Below, in pieces: positions 48,479-60,400 of a stretch of 64,000 nucleotides of DNA. The DNA lies in contig OU015658.1 of assembly GCA_907165275.2 (NCBI GenBank), positions 3,174,501-3,238,500 on the forward strand. The letters are read 5' to 3'. Every line of letters starts with the position of its first letter. Positions within the stretch are counted from its first letter, which is position 1. A model generated the notes under the pieces. The model was not told the origin of the DNA. It was given only the letters and a program-made list of their open reading frames with translations, and made no database searches. This stretch comes from Zygaena filipendulae. Taxonomy: Eukaryota > Arthropoda > Insecta > Lepidoptera > Zygaenidae. The position numbers were made by a program, and so were the translations under genes.

Positions 48479-50397
48479 ATCTAGGGTTGTCACAAGTGAA
48501 CAATATTTAATAATATGTAATAATATTGACTACGCGAACGCCATGTGACAACCCTTCAACAGGTTCCCAACAGAGAACGCCTGTCTAGACGTTATCGTCG
48601 AACTTCTGTATGACCTACGTATATGTAATACTATCCTTGCTCTGTGGTAATACATAGATAACAGATTTCAACAAATGAAAAGTCAGAAGGCGGAAAATAT
48701 ATTGTTATTTCGACTTAGTTGCCAGTGCGCCGGTATTGGTGCTAGGTACTTCACGATTAAACCCTACGCTATGGGGGATAATTTAACTTCACTAAAGCGG
48801 ATTAATCCACTATACTATTTAGTCTAGACGGACTATTTAGTAAGTATCCGCTTTCTGAATTGGCGATACTGCGATAATAACTATGACTCGACAATTCCTT
48901 TGCGATCACCAACAAAATCGCATTTGAAGGCTTTTCTCAAAACTTTATCTTTTCATCTAAGAATCACGTTCGCCAAACAGTTCCATGACTCTACTAACTT
49001 GCCTCAACTATCGAAGCTAATAATAATTATAATAATAGTAGAAGTAAGTATCTATATTTTTACAAGTCGTCGAATTCCCTATCACATTTTATACAATATA
49101 CAGCAGGACGGTCCCACACTTGATAAAATTGAGATCTATTTAAACAGCGATATCGAATAAAGAAATTTGGTATTTAAATGAGTTTTTTTTATATAAATCT
49201 TCGATCAATTCACTGTATTGATTGTGAACTTAATTCATAAGTAAAATATTTCGAATTAATTAAAAAATAAGAAAATATTGAAAGAAAAAAAAATAGCACA
49301 ATTTCCTAATGAGCAGATAATAATAATTAGGCATTCTTATGTAGTTGACAGGAATTTTAGTGATACGATTCTTTTTATTCTAGTATACCTGTAATGAAAC
49401 GTGCATAAAAACTATCATTTCCGTATCATTCGCACATTTATCTGACATAAGATTTGATTTTTCAATCTGGATATTATATGACTATATAAGTCAGATTTTT
49501 ATCGGTCGGAAAGACCACAATCACTCATTATCTTTCTTAAATTCTCCCCTCAGGTTCGCAATTATCTGAGGATTGTAAAATTTGCCCTTATTCAAATTAA
49601 CTAGACACGCTCACCTACACTCAATGCAACAATAATAATAATAATTGGTAAATAGAATAAATATTTAATATTTATTTTTGACATATCATTTTAACAATTC
49701 GGGGGAACGCCAGTGACCATTAGCTTCTGGAGCGGTTACTTTAGCTAATGCAAGCGTGCAAGAAAAAAATTATGTTCTTTTCCATACCCCCACACTAATA
49801 CACTATATTGAGCATCGTGGAAGGAATGAGTGCGCGAGTGAAATTTTTGCTTATAGACAATGATAAATTTAAGAGTTGAAAAATTCCTACTGGTCAGTTG
49901 TTTGTGTGCCTGTCGTGTAAAACGAGTTTGTATTACCCTATGTGTGGACACTAAACTATACGTTATCAAGGAGCCAAATATCATATAGCGTTCATAAAAC
50001 AGCATCAAAAGTTAACCTTCATCAATTTATATTTCAATATAAATAAATATCTTTAAAAACTTTTACCAAATTATGAGCATATATTATCGTATCCAGCGTA
50101 AAATTCTTTAAAATAACACATACTCTTTCGCAGTATTTTTTTTAATAATATTAAATGTAGATAGATAGATACACATGGCACACACCGCTCTCTAGAATAT
50201 TTGTGTAAATATTACAATTCGTACACTCGCTACCTATCAGTTTACCTTGTTACCATAGAATAATTGAATTATATGGATGGATATTACGTTAGAAGCTTCA
50301 CAAGCTAGAATAAATTCAACAGGGAAAACAATCGACGGATTGAGAAACAATGTCCGCAAATACGTAGCGTGCAATATTAACATAAGATAGACTAACC
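48479..50397. other. AT-rich intergenic DNA, nothing recognised
   Basis: Short frames on both strands (48900-49160 plus, 49745-50008 minus) are unlike known proteins. There are no RNA genes and no clear repeat edges. Confidence 0.4.
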
Positions 50398-50609
50398 GGG
50401 GCCCTTATTCACTATGACCAACAACATTTCCTGCCCATAACTCGCGTCCGAAAAACACCATCACAAACGCTCTAGATGCCAAAATATCACAAATTAATAT
50501 TTTGTAAATGTATTTTTTCTAGTGAAACTTCTTACAGCACGCGGGAAAAGCAATTTTTATGGCGTGTTATCTTAACGCGGCGTGTTATGGTCATAGTGAA
50601 TGAAGGCCC
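50398..50609. mobile_element. MITE-like element with ~22-bp TIRs (gggcccttattcactatgac)
   Basis: The left end 'gggcccttattcactatgac' pairs with the right end, which as its complement reads 'gggccttcattcactatgac'. The interior is non-coding. Related ends occur at about 15659 ('gggccctgattcactatgc') and about 63003 ('cctgattcactatgac'), so the family is dispersed. Confidence 0.55.
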
Positions 50610-50610
50610 A

Positions 50611-50769
50611 GGCCCTATACACCGTTTCTTTAAGTGTTATTACAAATACCACCGTTTCTTAAACATCCTTACATCGAAATTTTGTCCATTGAAATTTCGA
50701 CCTTACACGCTGTTCGTAAAGTCGAAATTACAAAGGAGAAAATTTGCTAAAGAAACGGTGGTAGGGCCC
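50611..50769. mobile_element. Second MITE-like element abutting the first
   Basis: The left end 'ggccctatacaccgtttctt' and the right end (complement 'ggccctaccaccgtttcttt') are inverted repeats of about 24 bp. An internal copy of 'accaccgtttctta' lies at about 50649. It begins within two bases of the previous element's end, so the two are adjacent or one inserted at the other's terminus. Confidence 0.55.
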
Positions 50770-51358
50770 CAAAGCTAACGAAAGCGCACGGCTCCATCGG
50801 TACTTCGATCAACAATGCTACACCAAAAAAGGACCCTCACATACTAGACAGGGACCATATGAAAATAAGCCTTTATCGAGACTAAATTACTTCTGGCATT
50901 CTGGCAAACTATGTAGTTCGCTTAGTTATGAAACTAATTTGTAAGTTACGATACTTTCAGTGTCGCTGATAGAACCAAGGGCGTAGCGGGTTAAGGGTAA
51001 GGGGGACAGCTGCACTCCCCCCCCTGGGGTAAGGGTAAGTGTAAAAAAATATAACCATACGAATTTCGTAAGTTTTTTTTTTCTGGGACAACTCTGGTTA
51101 GAAGTTTGTTGATCGAAGACCCGGACCGAGCGCGTTGATTCCAAACGTAAACTATACAACGATAATAATATATCACTGAAACTTTTGGTCCACCGAGTAC
51201 GGGCAAAACTGAATACGGGCGTTCATTGTATGAATGAAAAAAAAAAAAAAAAACCTATAGGAATTGAAACGTACTAAATGACGCGTGCCCGCCCCGACGG
51301 CCCCCGCGGCCCGAGGCGCGCGCAAAGCAACGGACTCCACTAGTGTCGCTCGGCGCGC
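50770..51358 (-). other. 3' flank of the CDK14/Eip63E gene
   Basis: This is downstream of the kinase stop codon on the minus strand, so it should contain the 3' UTR. It has an 18-A run on the plus strand (51237-51254, T-run in the transcript). I found no AATAAA on the minus strand close to the stop, so the polyadenylation site is not placed. Confidence 0.4.
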
Positions 51359-51426
51359 TCACTTCACGGAGGCGTGCCGCGTCTCCTGGTGGAGGCACAC
51401 GCCCTCCACTGTGAAGATTGACACCT
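51359..51426 (-). CDS. Eip63E: CDK14/Eip63E exon 8 (C-terminal tail and stop)
   Basis: 68 bp, too short to appear as a long open frame. The acceptor is 'ttgttgcag|aggtg', and two bases complete Glu with exon 7's G. Then [21 protein letters not shown] and TGA. The SIFTV.GV.L pattern is the conserved tail of PFTAIRE kinases after 'LPD'. Only this acceptor/donor pairing keeps the frame. Confidence 0.88.
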
Positions 51427-54400
51427 CTGCAACAAAGAGTAAGTATCAGGCTTGTTTTAAAAAAAAAGAAAAAATTAAAATTCTTTAGATATTTTAATAT
51501 TATGTGCAGTAAAAAATAAAATATAATAATAAATAAATGACATTTTATTTATTTGTTTTGCAAATTATTTTTCATTACTCATACTCGGAAAGTAGGTCTG
51601 AAGTTGCCTGAGAAGCGGGTTGAAAGCGGTATTATTCTAGTGGTTATTGGTGTGTGAATGTGATGGATTTGCATAATAGTGCACAATCAGTGATGAACAG
51701 TAAAATAAGATCGAAAATCCGCGAAAGGTTGTATAGTTTTACTAGACAAAATCTCATCACAGCTGTTGAGCTGCCTCCAAAAAGCATCAGTTCCGTTAAA
51801 GCAGTTAAATGCAACTCACTAATGTCAGTAACTTTAGAAAATACAAACGTCTGACTTGGTTGTATCGACATAGTTTAATTTGCCTTTCACGGAAGGGGTA
51901 AATTGTAAAATCGTTTAGTAAAAGCGATAGGTATTTTCTTCTGATTATTATATGTATTTCAGTCACATCTTAAAAAAACTAATTTCAATATATTACTTAT
52001 TCAAAAGGGTAAACCAATATGCACAAAATGTTCTTTTTTTCTTCTCGACGGCCAGTTAATGAATTAACTGAACACAAGTAAGTAGTTTGCTCAGAATCAA
52101 CTTGCGAATCGATTGCACTATGTTTTAATATAGGTTATATTTTTTCATTTTTACTAGCGCATGTCTAAATTATTTATAATACAATATTTGGCGCGTACGC
52201 CGCCCGCAGCAAAAAAATTCGAACCGGTAGGCGCGGGCGTAGCGCTTGGAATTTCGTAGATAGATCACCTCCAAACTAACGTTGAATAAGTTTTAAAGTA
52301 TAAATTTTTTCGACATAAAGTATATTTTAATCATATTATTGTTGATTTTTTCAAATGGGGTGTTGTATCAGGTTTTCGGTTAATTCATTAACACGTTGTA
52401 CATAGGTACCCACCGTCGGGCAGTTCCCTGATCGCGGGCGGCAGGTGCGCGAAGTACGCGTGGTGTATCGCGCGGTGCGCGGGCGCGCGGCGCGCCGGGT
52501 CCGGCTGCAGCAGCGCGTGCGCCAGCCGCTCGGCGTCGCGGCCCGCGTCGCGCACGCGCGGGAACGCGGCGCCGAGCGCGCGCGCGCCGCACGCGCCCCA
52601 GCGGGCCACGTGCGCGCGCAGCGCCGGCAGCCGGCTCACGCCCGGCCAGCTCTGCTCGGTCGGCGTGCCCACCACCTGCCACCAGATACGATAGTATAAC
52701 ACACGATCGATCGGAGGAAAAGAAAAAACTTTATCGCGGCGGCTAAATCACCACGCAGGTTAAGTATATAGTAGAGTAGCGAGCGTACCTTGAATATCTT
52801 GTCGAGCTGGTCGTGCGTGTCGCGCACGCCCGGGAAGGTGGGCACGCCGCACAGCATCTCCACGAAGATGCAGCCCACGCCCCACATGTCCAGCGACGTC
52901 GAGTACTCCGTGCTGCCCAGTAGGACGTCTGAACACAATAACAACACACTTAAACACACACACCTCTTCTCCAATTTCAAACGTTATATGGGTATATTTC
53001 TGATTTTGGTAATGATACAGATGCAACTAAAATATTTATTTATTTATTTAAAGAACTTTATTGTATTTTACTTTACAAAAGGCGGACTTAATGCCTAAGG
53101 CATTATCTACCAGTCAACCTTTTGGCTCGTATTATATCTAGTGTTTATGTAAATAAAACTTATTATCGCGCAGACTTTTTTATAAAGTATATCACCTACC
53201 TACAAAAACACAATGTGAAAATGCATTCGGTTACGTTCAAATACCAATGTCTAATATATCAATCGAAAGCCAGTAGGTATGAGTTACGAACCTGGAGGGC
53301 GGTACCACAGCGTGACCACTTCGTGTGAGTACGTGTGGCTGGGCACCGACTTGGCGCGCGCCAGCCCGAAGTCCGCCAGTTTCAACTCTCCATGGGAACT
53401 GATTAACAGGTTCTGCGGCTTCACGTCCCTATCGACACACGCTACTTTACCAACAACGCCGATAATGAGACCCGTACATTGTATAACTTTTATTCGTTGC
53501 TATGTATGTTTGGGGGTCGCTAGGCAGAAACTGAGCGCAAACAGCGACGCGGGCAATATATATAAAATTCAAACGTGTTGAACCACGAAAACATCAGCTT
53601 TACTTTGATAATAGCATGTAAGTATAGTGGAGGCAAACATGAAAGGCAAACGGGTTGAACCTCAAAAACACCAGCTGCAGAGTGTGTTGTGTCTTGTAGC
53701 CTACCTGTGCAGCACTCGTCGCCTGTGGCAGTAGGACAAGCCTCGCAGCAGCTGGAACATGAAGAGGCGCACGTTGTGGTGGTTCAGACCGCCCGGGTGC
53801 CGCTCCATGTACTGTGACAGGTCCGTGTCCTGACGCAAAACAAAACATTTGCATCCAATCGCAATATCCTCATAACCATAGAGTAATTGGCAAGGAACTG
53901 TTTACTACGTCTCTCGGCGCAAACATGATTACGCGTCATTCAATCGTACATCGATTGGCCTTGTTTTTGAATTGAACTAATGCTCTATGTTTTATATCTC
54001 TACTAGCTGTCCCCCGCGATTTCATCCGCGGTAATTTCGGAGTTCCCGCGGAGGTTGCGGGAAAAAAGTACTCTATGTCCTTCAGTTCCCGAGGTAATTC
54101 CGGGATAAAAACTATCCTATCTTTACGTCTGTCAAGCTAGAAAGGTCAAGTCGGCAGAATCAATTGATTTTTAGGTCAAAATTTAGTGCTCAATTAGTGC
54201 TAATTTAGTGCTGAAAAAAAAAATTTGGTGCTGTGATAGGTGGAACAAAAATGAGAACACTGCTAACTTTTTATTAAGCTAGCAGTGTACCGTTCGTGAC
54301 CGCGTTACAATAAAGTTGCAGCGGAATTCGCATGGGCTAATAATTTAGTGCTCAGTTAGTGCTGCCATTGTAGCGAAAAATTTTTGAAAAATAATCGTTT

Positions 54401-57400
54401 TTGAATTTTTTTTCAAATAAAATACTGTACTAGCGACACCGGCCGGTCTAAGAGCTCAAAAACGGGAACTGATGAAATTGAAACACGTCACCATTTAGCG
54501 CTGAATTAGTGCTGCCAGTATAATAAAGAATTTTTGAAAAATAACCTTTTTTTTAATTTTTTTCAATAACTTTTGTAAATTAAGCTAGCAGATTTAGCTA
54601 GCAGTGTACCTTTCGTGACTGCGTTATGATACAGTTGCAGCGGAATCCGCATGAGCTAATAATTTAGTGCTCAATTAGTGCTGCCATTGTAGCGAAAATT
54701 TTTTGAAAAATAATCGTTTTTGAATTTTTTTTAAATAAAATAGTGTACTAGCGACACCGGCCGGTCTAAGAGCTCAAAAACGGGAACTGATGAAATTGAA
54801 ACACGTCACCATTTAGCGCTCAATTAGTGCTGCCAGTATAATAAAGAATTTTTGAAAAATAACCTTTTTTTTGTAATTTTTTTCAATAACTTTTACTTAA
54901 TTAAGCTAGCAGATTTAGCTAGCAGTGTACCTTTCGTGACCGCGTTATGATACAGTTGCAGCGGAATCCGCATGAGCTAATAATTTAGTGCTCAATTAGT
55001 GCTGCCATTGTAGCGAAAAATTTTTGAAAAATAATCGTTTTTGATTATTTTTTCAAATAAAATACTGTACTAGCGACACCGGCCGGTCTAAGAGCTCAAA
55101 AACGGGAACTGATGAAATTGAAACACGTCACCATTTAGCGCTCAATTAGTGCTGCCAGTATAATAAAGAATTTTTGAAAAATAACCTTTTTTTATTTTTT
55201 TCAATACCTTTTGTAAATTAAGCTAGCAGATTTAGCTAGCAGTGTACCTTTCGTGACCGCGTTATGATACAGTTGCAGCGGAATCCGCATGAGCTAATAA
55301 TTTAGTGCTCAATTAGTGCTGCCATTGTAGCGAAAATTTTTTGAAAAATAATCGTTTTTGAATTTTTTTTCAAATAAAATACTGTACTAGCGACACCGGC
55401 CGGTCTAAGAGCTCAAAAACGGGAACTGATGAAATTGAAACACGTCACCATTTAGCGCTCAATTAGTGCTGCCAGTATAATAAAGAATTTTTGAAAAATA
55501 ACCCTTTTTTTGTAATTTTTTTCAATAACTTTTACTTAATTAAGCTAGCAGATTTAGCTAGCAGTGTACCTTTCGTGACCGCGTTATGATACAGTTGCAG
55601 CGGAATCCGCATGAGCTAATAATTTAGTGCTCAATTAGTGCTGCCATTGTAGCGAAAAATTTTTGAAAAATAATCGTTTTTGAATTTTTTTTCAAATAAA
55701 ATACTGTACTAGCGACACCGACCGGTCTAAGAGCTCAAAAACGGGAACTGATGAAATTGAAACATGAAATTGAAAAAAAAATTAAAAAAAAGGTTATTTT
55801 TCAAAAATTCTTTATTATACTGGCAGCACTAATTGAGCGCTAAATGGTGACGTGTTTCAATTTTATCAGTTCCCGTTTTTGAGCTCTTAGACCGGCCGGT
55901 GTCGCTAGTACAGTATTTTATTTGAAAAAAAAATCAAAAACGATTATTTTTCAAAAAAATTTCGCTACAATGGCAGCACTAATTGAGCACTAAGTTATTA
56001 GCTCATGCGGATTCCGCTGCAACTGTATCATAACGCGGTCACGAAAGGTACACTGCTAGCTAAATCTGCTAGCTTAATTAAGTAAAAGTTATTGAAAAAA
56101 ATTAAAAAAAAGGTTATTTTTCAAAAATTCTTTATTATACTGGCAGCACTAATTGAGCGCTAAATGGTGACGTATTTCAATTTCATCAGTTCCCGTTTTT
56201 GAGCTCTTAGACCGGCCGGTGTCGCTAGTACAGTATTTTATTTGAAAAAAAATTCAAAAACGATTATTTTTCAAAAATTTTTCGCTACAATGGCAGCACT
56301 AATTGAGCACTAAATTATTAGCTCATGCGGATTCCGCTGCAACTGTATCATGACGCGGTCACGAAAGGTACACTGCTAGCTAAATCTGCTAGCTTAATTA
56401 AGTAAAAGTTATTGAAAAAAATTAAAAAAAGGTTATTTTTCAAAAATTCTTTATTATACTGGCAGCACTAATTGAGCGCTAAATGGTGACGTGTTTCAAT
56501 TTCATCAGTTCCCGTTTTTGAGCTCTTAAACCGGCCGGTGTCGCTAGTACAGTATTTTATTTGAAAAAAAATTCAAAAACGATTATTTTTCAAAAATTTT
56601 TCGCTACAATGGCAGCACTAATTGAGCACTAAATTATTAGCCCATGCGAATTCCGCTGCAACTGTATTGTAACGCGGTCACGAACGGCACACTGCTAGCT
56701 TAATAAAAAGTTAGCAGTGTTCTCATTTTTGTTCCACCTATCACAGCACCAAATTTTTTTTTTCAGCACTAAATTAGCACTAATTGAGCACTAAATTTTG
56801 ACCTAAAAATCAATTGATTCTGCCGACTTGACCTTTCTAGCTTGACAGACGTCCTATCTTTTAAGTTGGACCATTTTATGAATGGTTACAAAATTTTATC
56901 AAAATCCGTTCAGTAGTTTCGGAGTCCATCGCGGACAAACAACGTGACACGTGATTTATATATATTAGATAATGCTCATAACCATTGTCGACTGGAATAG
57001 GCCATTATTCATAATGCTCGGGCAGTTCCAATTTTGGTCGTTTAACAAAGTCAACGGTCAGTCACCTATTGAAGGTCACAAAAAGACACCTGACTTCCTC
57101 AATTCGAGAATCCTCATTAACGTTAACGTTATTAAATTAATTGTCCTCATTTATAGTTTGGCCACGTTTGGCGAATCTCAACTTTGACATAGGTATACAC
57201 CAAGTTTATGCCGAGCAAAGACACAGCCTCACTGACGCGTATAGTTTGCGGCTGAATGTTAACAGTGTTAGCTCGTAATGGGGGGTCATTACATTACATA
57301 CACGTTTTACTGCTTCATTCGCATGAGACAACTATTGTGGCATTCAAATATTCAGTTCGTCGGAGTTGCTTCGCCGAAACGTGTGGGTGAATGGACGAAG

Positions 57401-60400
57401 AATTGGTTAAGCCTTGTCTTATGCGACAGACGGATGGGACGGTAAACTTGACCATGTGTGGAAGAATCCATAATAATTCAAAGCAGATGAAGGTGAGATC
57501 GCAGCCTAAGTTATAATACATACTTTAAAGAAAAACACATCAAAATTGCAAATTATACTTGTGCGATACTGACAAAACAGGATGATGCGATAGTACTCCG
57601 TCGAAACCAGAAGGTGAACCGGGACAGTGCAATGTCAAAGTAACGATCGGATCTACATTAATTAATTAAAATATTTAAAACTTTATTCATTTCTATATCT
57701 TATATTGAAATCTATTATATACTGCAATAAGAATAAATCACTAGTATAAAACATAGTATAAAACACACATCATAGTATAAAACAAAGTCGTTTTCCGCTG
57801 TCTGTCTGTCCCTATGTATGCTTAGATCTGTAAAAGTACGCAACGGATTTTCATGCTGTTTTCACCAATATAGTATAGAGTGATTCGTGAGGAAGGTCAC
57901 AAAAATTGGCTGCGATTTTCACGAACACGTGACATGACGATAATTTCCTTAGTTTCCTTTAGCGATAACGATTAAATATTGTCGTCAACTTGGCTAAGGG
58001 AGCTGGGTCTTTTTCTATTTTTGAAACCGTTTTGGAATTAATGAAGCCTGTTATTACTTGCGAAAGGATAATTCCAAAAGATTCAGTTTCAAAGAAATTG
58101 GCGATTACATTTCTTTGAAGTGTGAAGTGGCCACGTAGCAATTATAAAATGATTAATCGAGCGCTAGGCTCGAGCAGTCAATATCGCTCGGATGATTTTA
58201 AATTCGCTAAAAGTGTTTCTTAATGACATTATGATGTTGCGTAGCGGAGAGAAACTAGCGCCGCGCCACCCACTATAAAAATCATATCTTCTAAGAAATT
58301 TCATTCGAAAAGAAATCTATAGTGGAATAAATAATATGTAGAATAGTTTTAATGTTATGGGGCATGCAAGAGCGAAACTAGCGCCACCCGCTTTTAAAAA
58401 TCGTGTCTGCTAAAATCATTTTAAAAGAAATCGATAGCGGAATATTATGTAGAATCGTTTTAATATTAAGGGGCATGCGAGAGTGAAACTAGTGACACCC
58501 GCTTTAAAAATCGTGTCTTCTAAAACTATTTTAAAATAAATCGATAGCAGAATATGTAGAATAGGGTAAGCACTCGTGCTAATTTTTGATCGTAATTTTG
58601 CAGCATTTTAACATTTTAACAGACTTCAAAAAAAGGAGGTTCTCAGTTTGACCTGTAAGTATGTTTGTGAACGATTATCTCGCGTTTAGGCGAAGCGATT
58701 TTGATGCGTTTTCAGGTATGTGTTATAATATTCTGGAGAAGGTATACAATTTTCATGAATCGGTAAGGTAGTTTTTTTAATACAATTTTATAATACTACA
58801 GAGTATTTACCCTATTCTACATATTCCACTATCGATTTATTTTGAAATACTTTTAGAAGACACGATTTTTATAGCAGGTGTCACTAGTTTCACTCTTGTA
58901 TGCCCCTTAATATAAAAAGCTGTATAAAATCGATGACAGCAAATAATTTTTTTCGAATATGATGATGACAATAAGGACCCAGGGGGAGTATTCTGAACTC
59001 ACCACAAACTCGAACACGAAGGTGAGCGTCTCGCGCGTGTGCACAATGTCGTGCAATGTCACGATGTTCGAGTGCTTCAGCTCCTTGAGCAGCGACGCCT
59101 CGCGGATCGCCGTGAACGGAGCGCCCTCCTCCTCCTGCAGTCTGATCTCCTTCAGCGCCACCACTTGCTGCGTTAAACTGTTACACAACACGTACTACGT
59201 GACGTTGTTTGCTATTTTTTTTTTGGGAATTTTTCCAGTATTCTATACTTAGTTATTCTGCTATTCAAGACATCAAAAATCAAAAATCATTACATTCGAT
59301 CTTCTATACTGATAAACTAATATTATAAAGAGGTAAAGTTTGTGAATTGTGAGTTTGTGAATTATGAGTTTGTGACGTTGTAGCGGGTAATCTCTGGATC
59401 TACTGAAGGGATTTTAAAAAAATCTTTCACTTATAGGAAGTTACGGGAGTCCTGAGTGACATACGGTACTTTTTATTCCGAAACCATGGGAACTCGGAAA
59501 TTACCGCGGGTGAAACCGCGGGGAATATCTAGTGAGTTATAATTGGTGTAATAGGTAAACCCGATTTTGTTGATATAAGTAGCTCTATACGTTTAATACT
59601 TCGATTTTTTTACAGAAAAACCTTGTTTGTATGGGTCAATCCTAGAGGTGAACCCTTTTAGGCGTGAATGTAAATATTTCACAATATGTAACGTCTCACA
59701 TTCCTTAACAAAGAAAAATAATCATGAGAAACGACTGTGTCGGTTGGTCTTTTAGTGCAGTTTAAATGTCTGTTCTTTATAATTTCTATATTTGAACCAA
59801 AACTAAAGTAAATTTTTTTTAAAGTCACATTTTTGTATAGATAAACATGGCTTTCCACTCACTTTAAATAAAAATGAGGAGTGTATGTACAGTGAAAAAA
59901 TTAAAACCACGCGAACGATTTTTAGTAATAAAACCTAACATATAAATAACAAACGCTCAACAAACGATGCCAGAAAACTGGAAAATGTTTTCCAGTTTTG
60001 ACCGTTGCTTGGACAGAAGTAAAAGAACACTAGCCACAGATAAACTGATTCGTTTCCTTTATCTGAAAGATGATATTGAACAATTCTAAGTCAGGGAAGT
60101 CATCCATCTCTCAAACTATTTTGTACAAAAGGCAATAAACGTTATATCTTAATTAATTCGCCAACGAATGACGTAGAAAACTTTAGTTTCAACTTCAAGT
60201 TTAGGCGGAGAATTAATTACTCAATTTCAACAAATTCCAAACTAATTTAGCGGAGGAGGCGGCGTAACCCGACTCTGTTCAGAGGCCAGAACCTATAAGT
60301 ATACAATACAAAGGTATAACAATATACTTGAAGGAGGTTTCAAAGCAATGGATACGGTGAATCTGGCCATTTGGCGAGTTCGAGCAGCTCATTAAAGTTT

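Noticed and set aside
51654..51871. Opposed frames in intron 7 as an extra or alternative exon
   Set aside because: Neither continues the kinase sequence; the exon 7 to exon 8 junction is already complete and in phase.
52380..52702. Several 84-104-residue frames on both strands over exon 7
   Set aside because: They arise because the exon is about 80% G+C and stop codons are rare. Only the spliced kinase frame aligns to a family.
54125..56852. CRISPR-like or satellite array reading of the 320-bp repeats
   Set aside because: The units are long, have no spacers, invert at the centre and are bounded by a target duplication, which fits a transposon.
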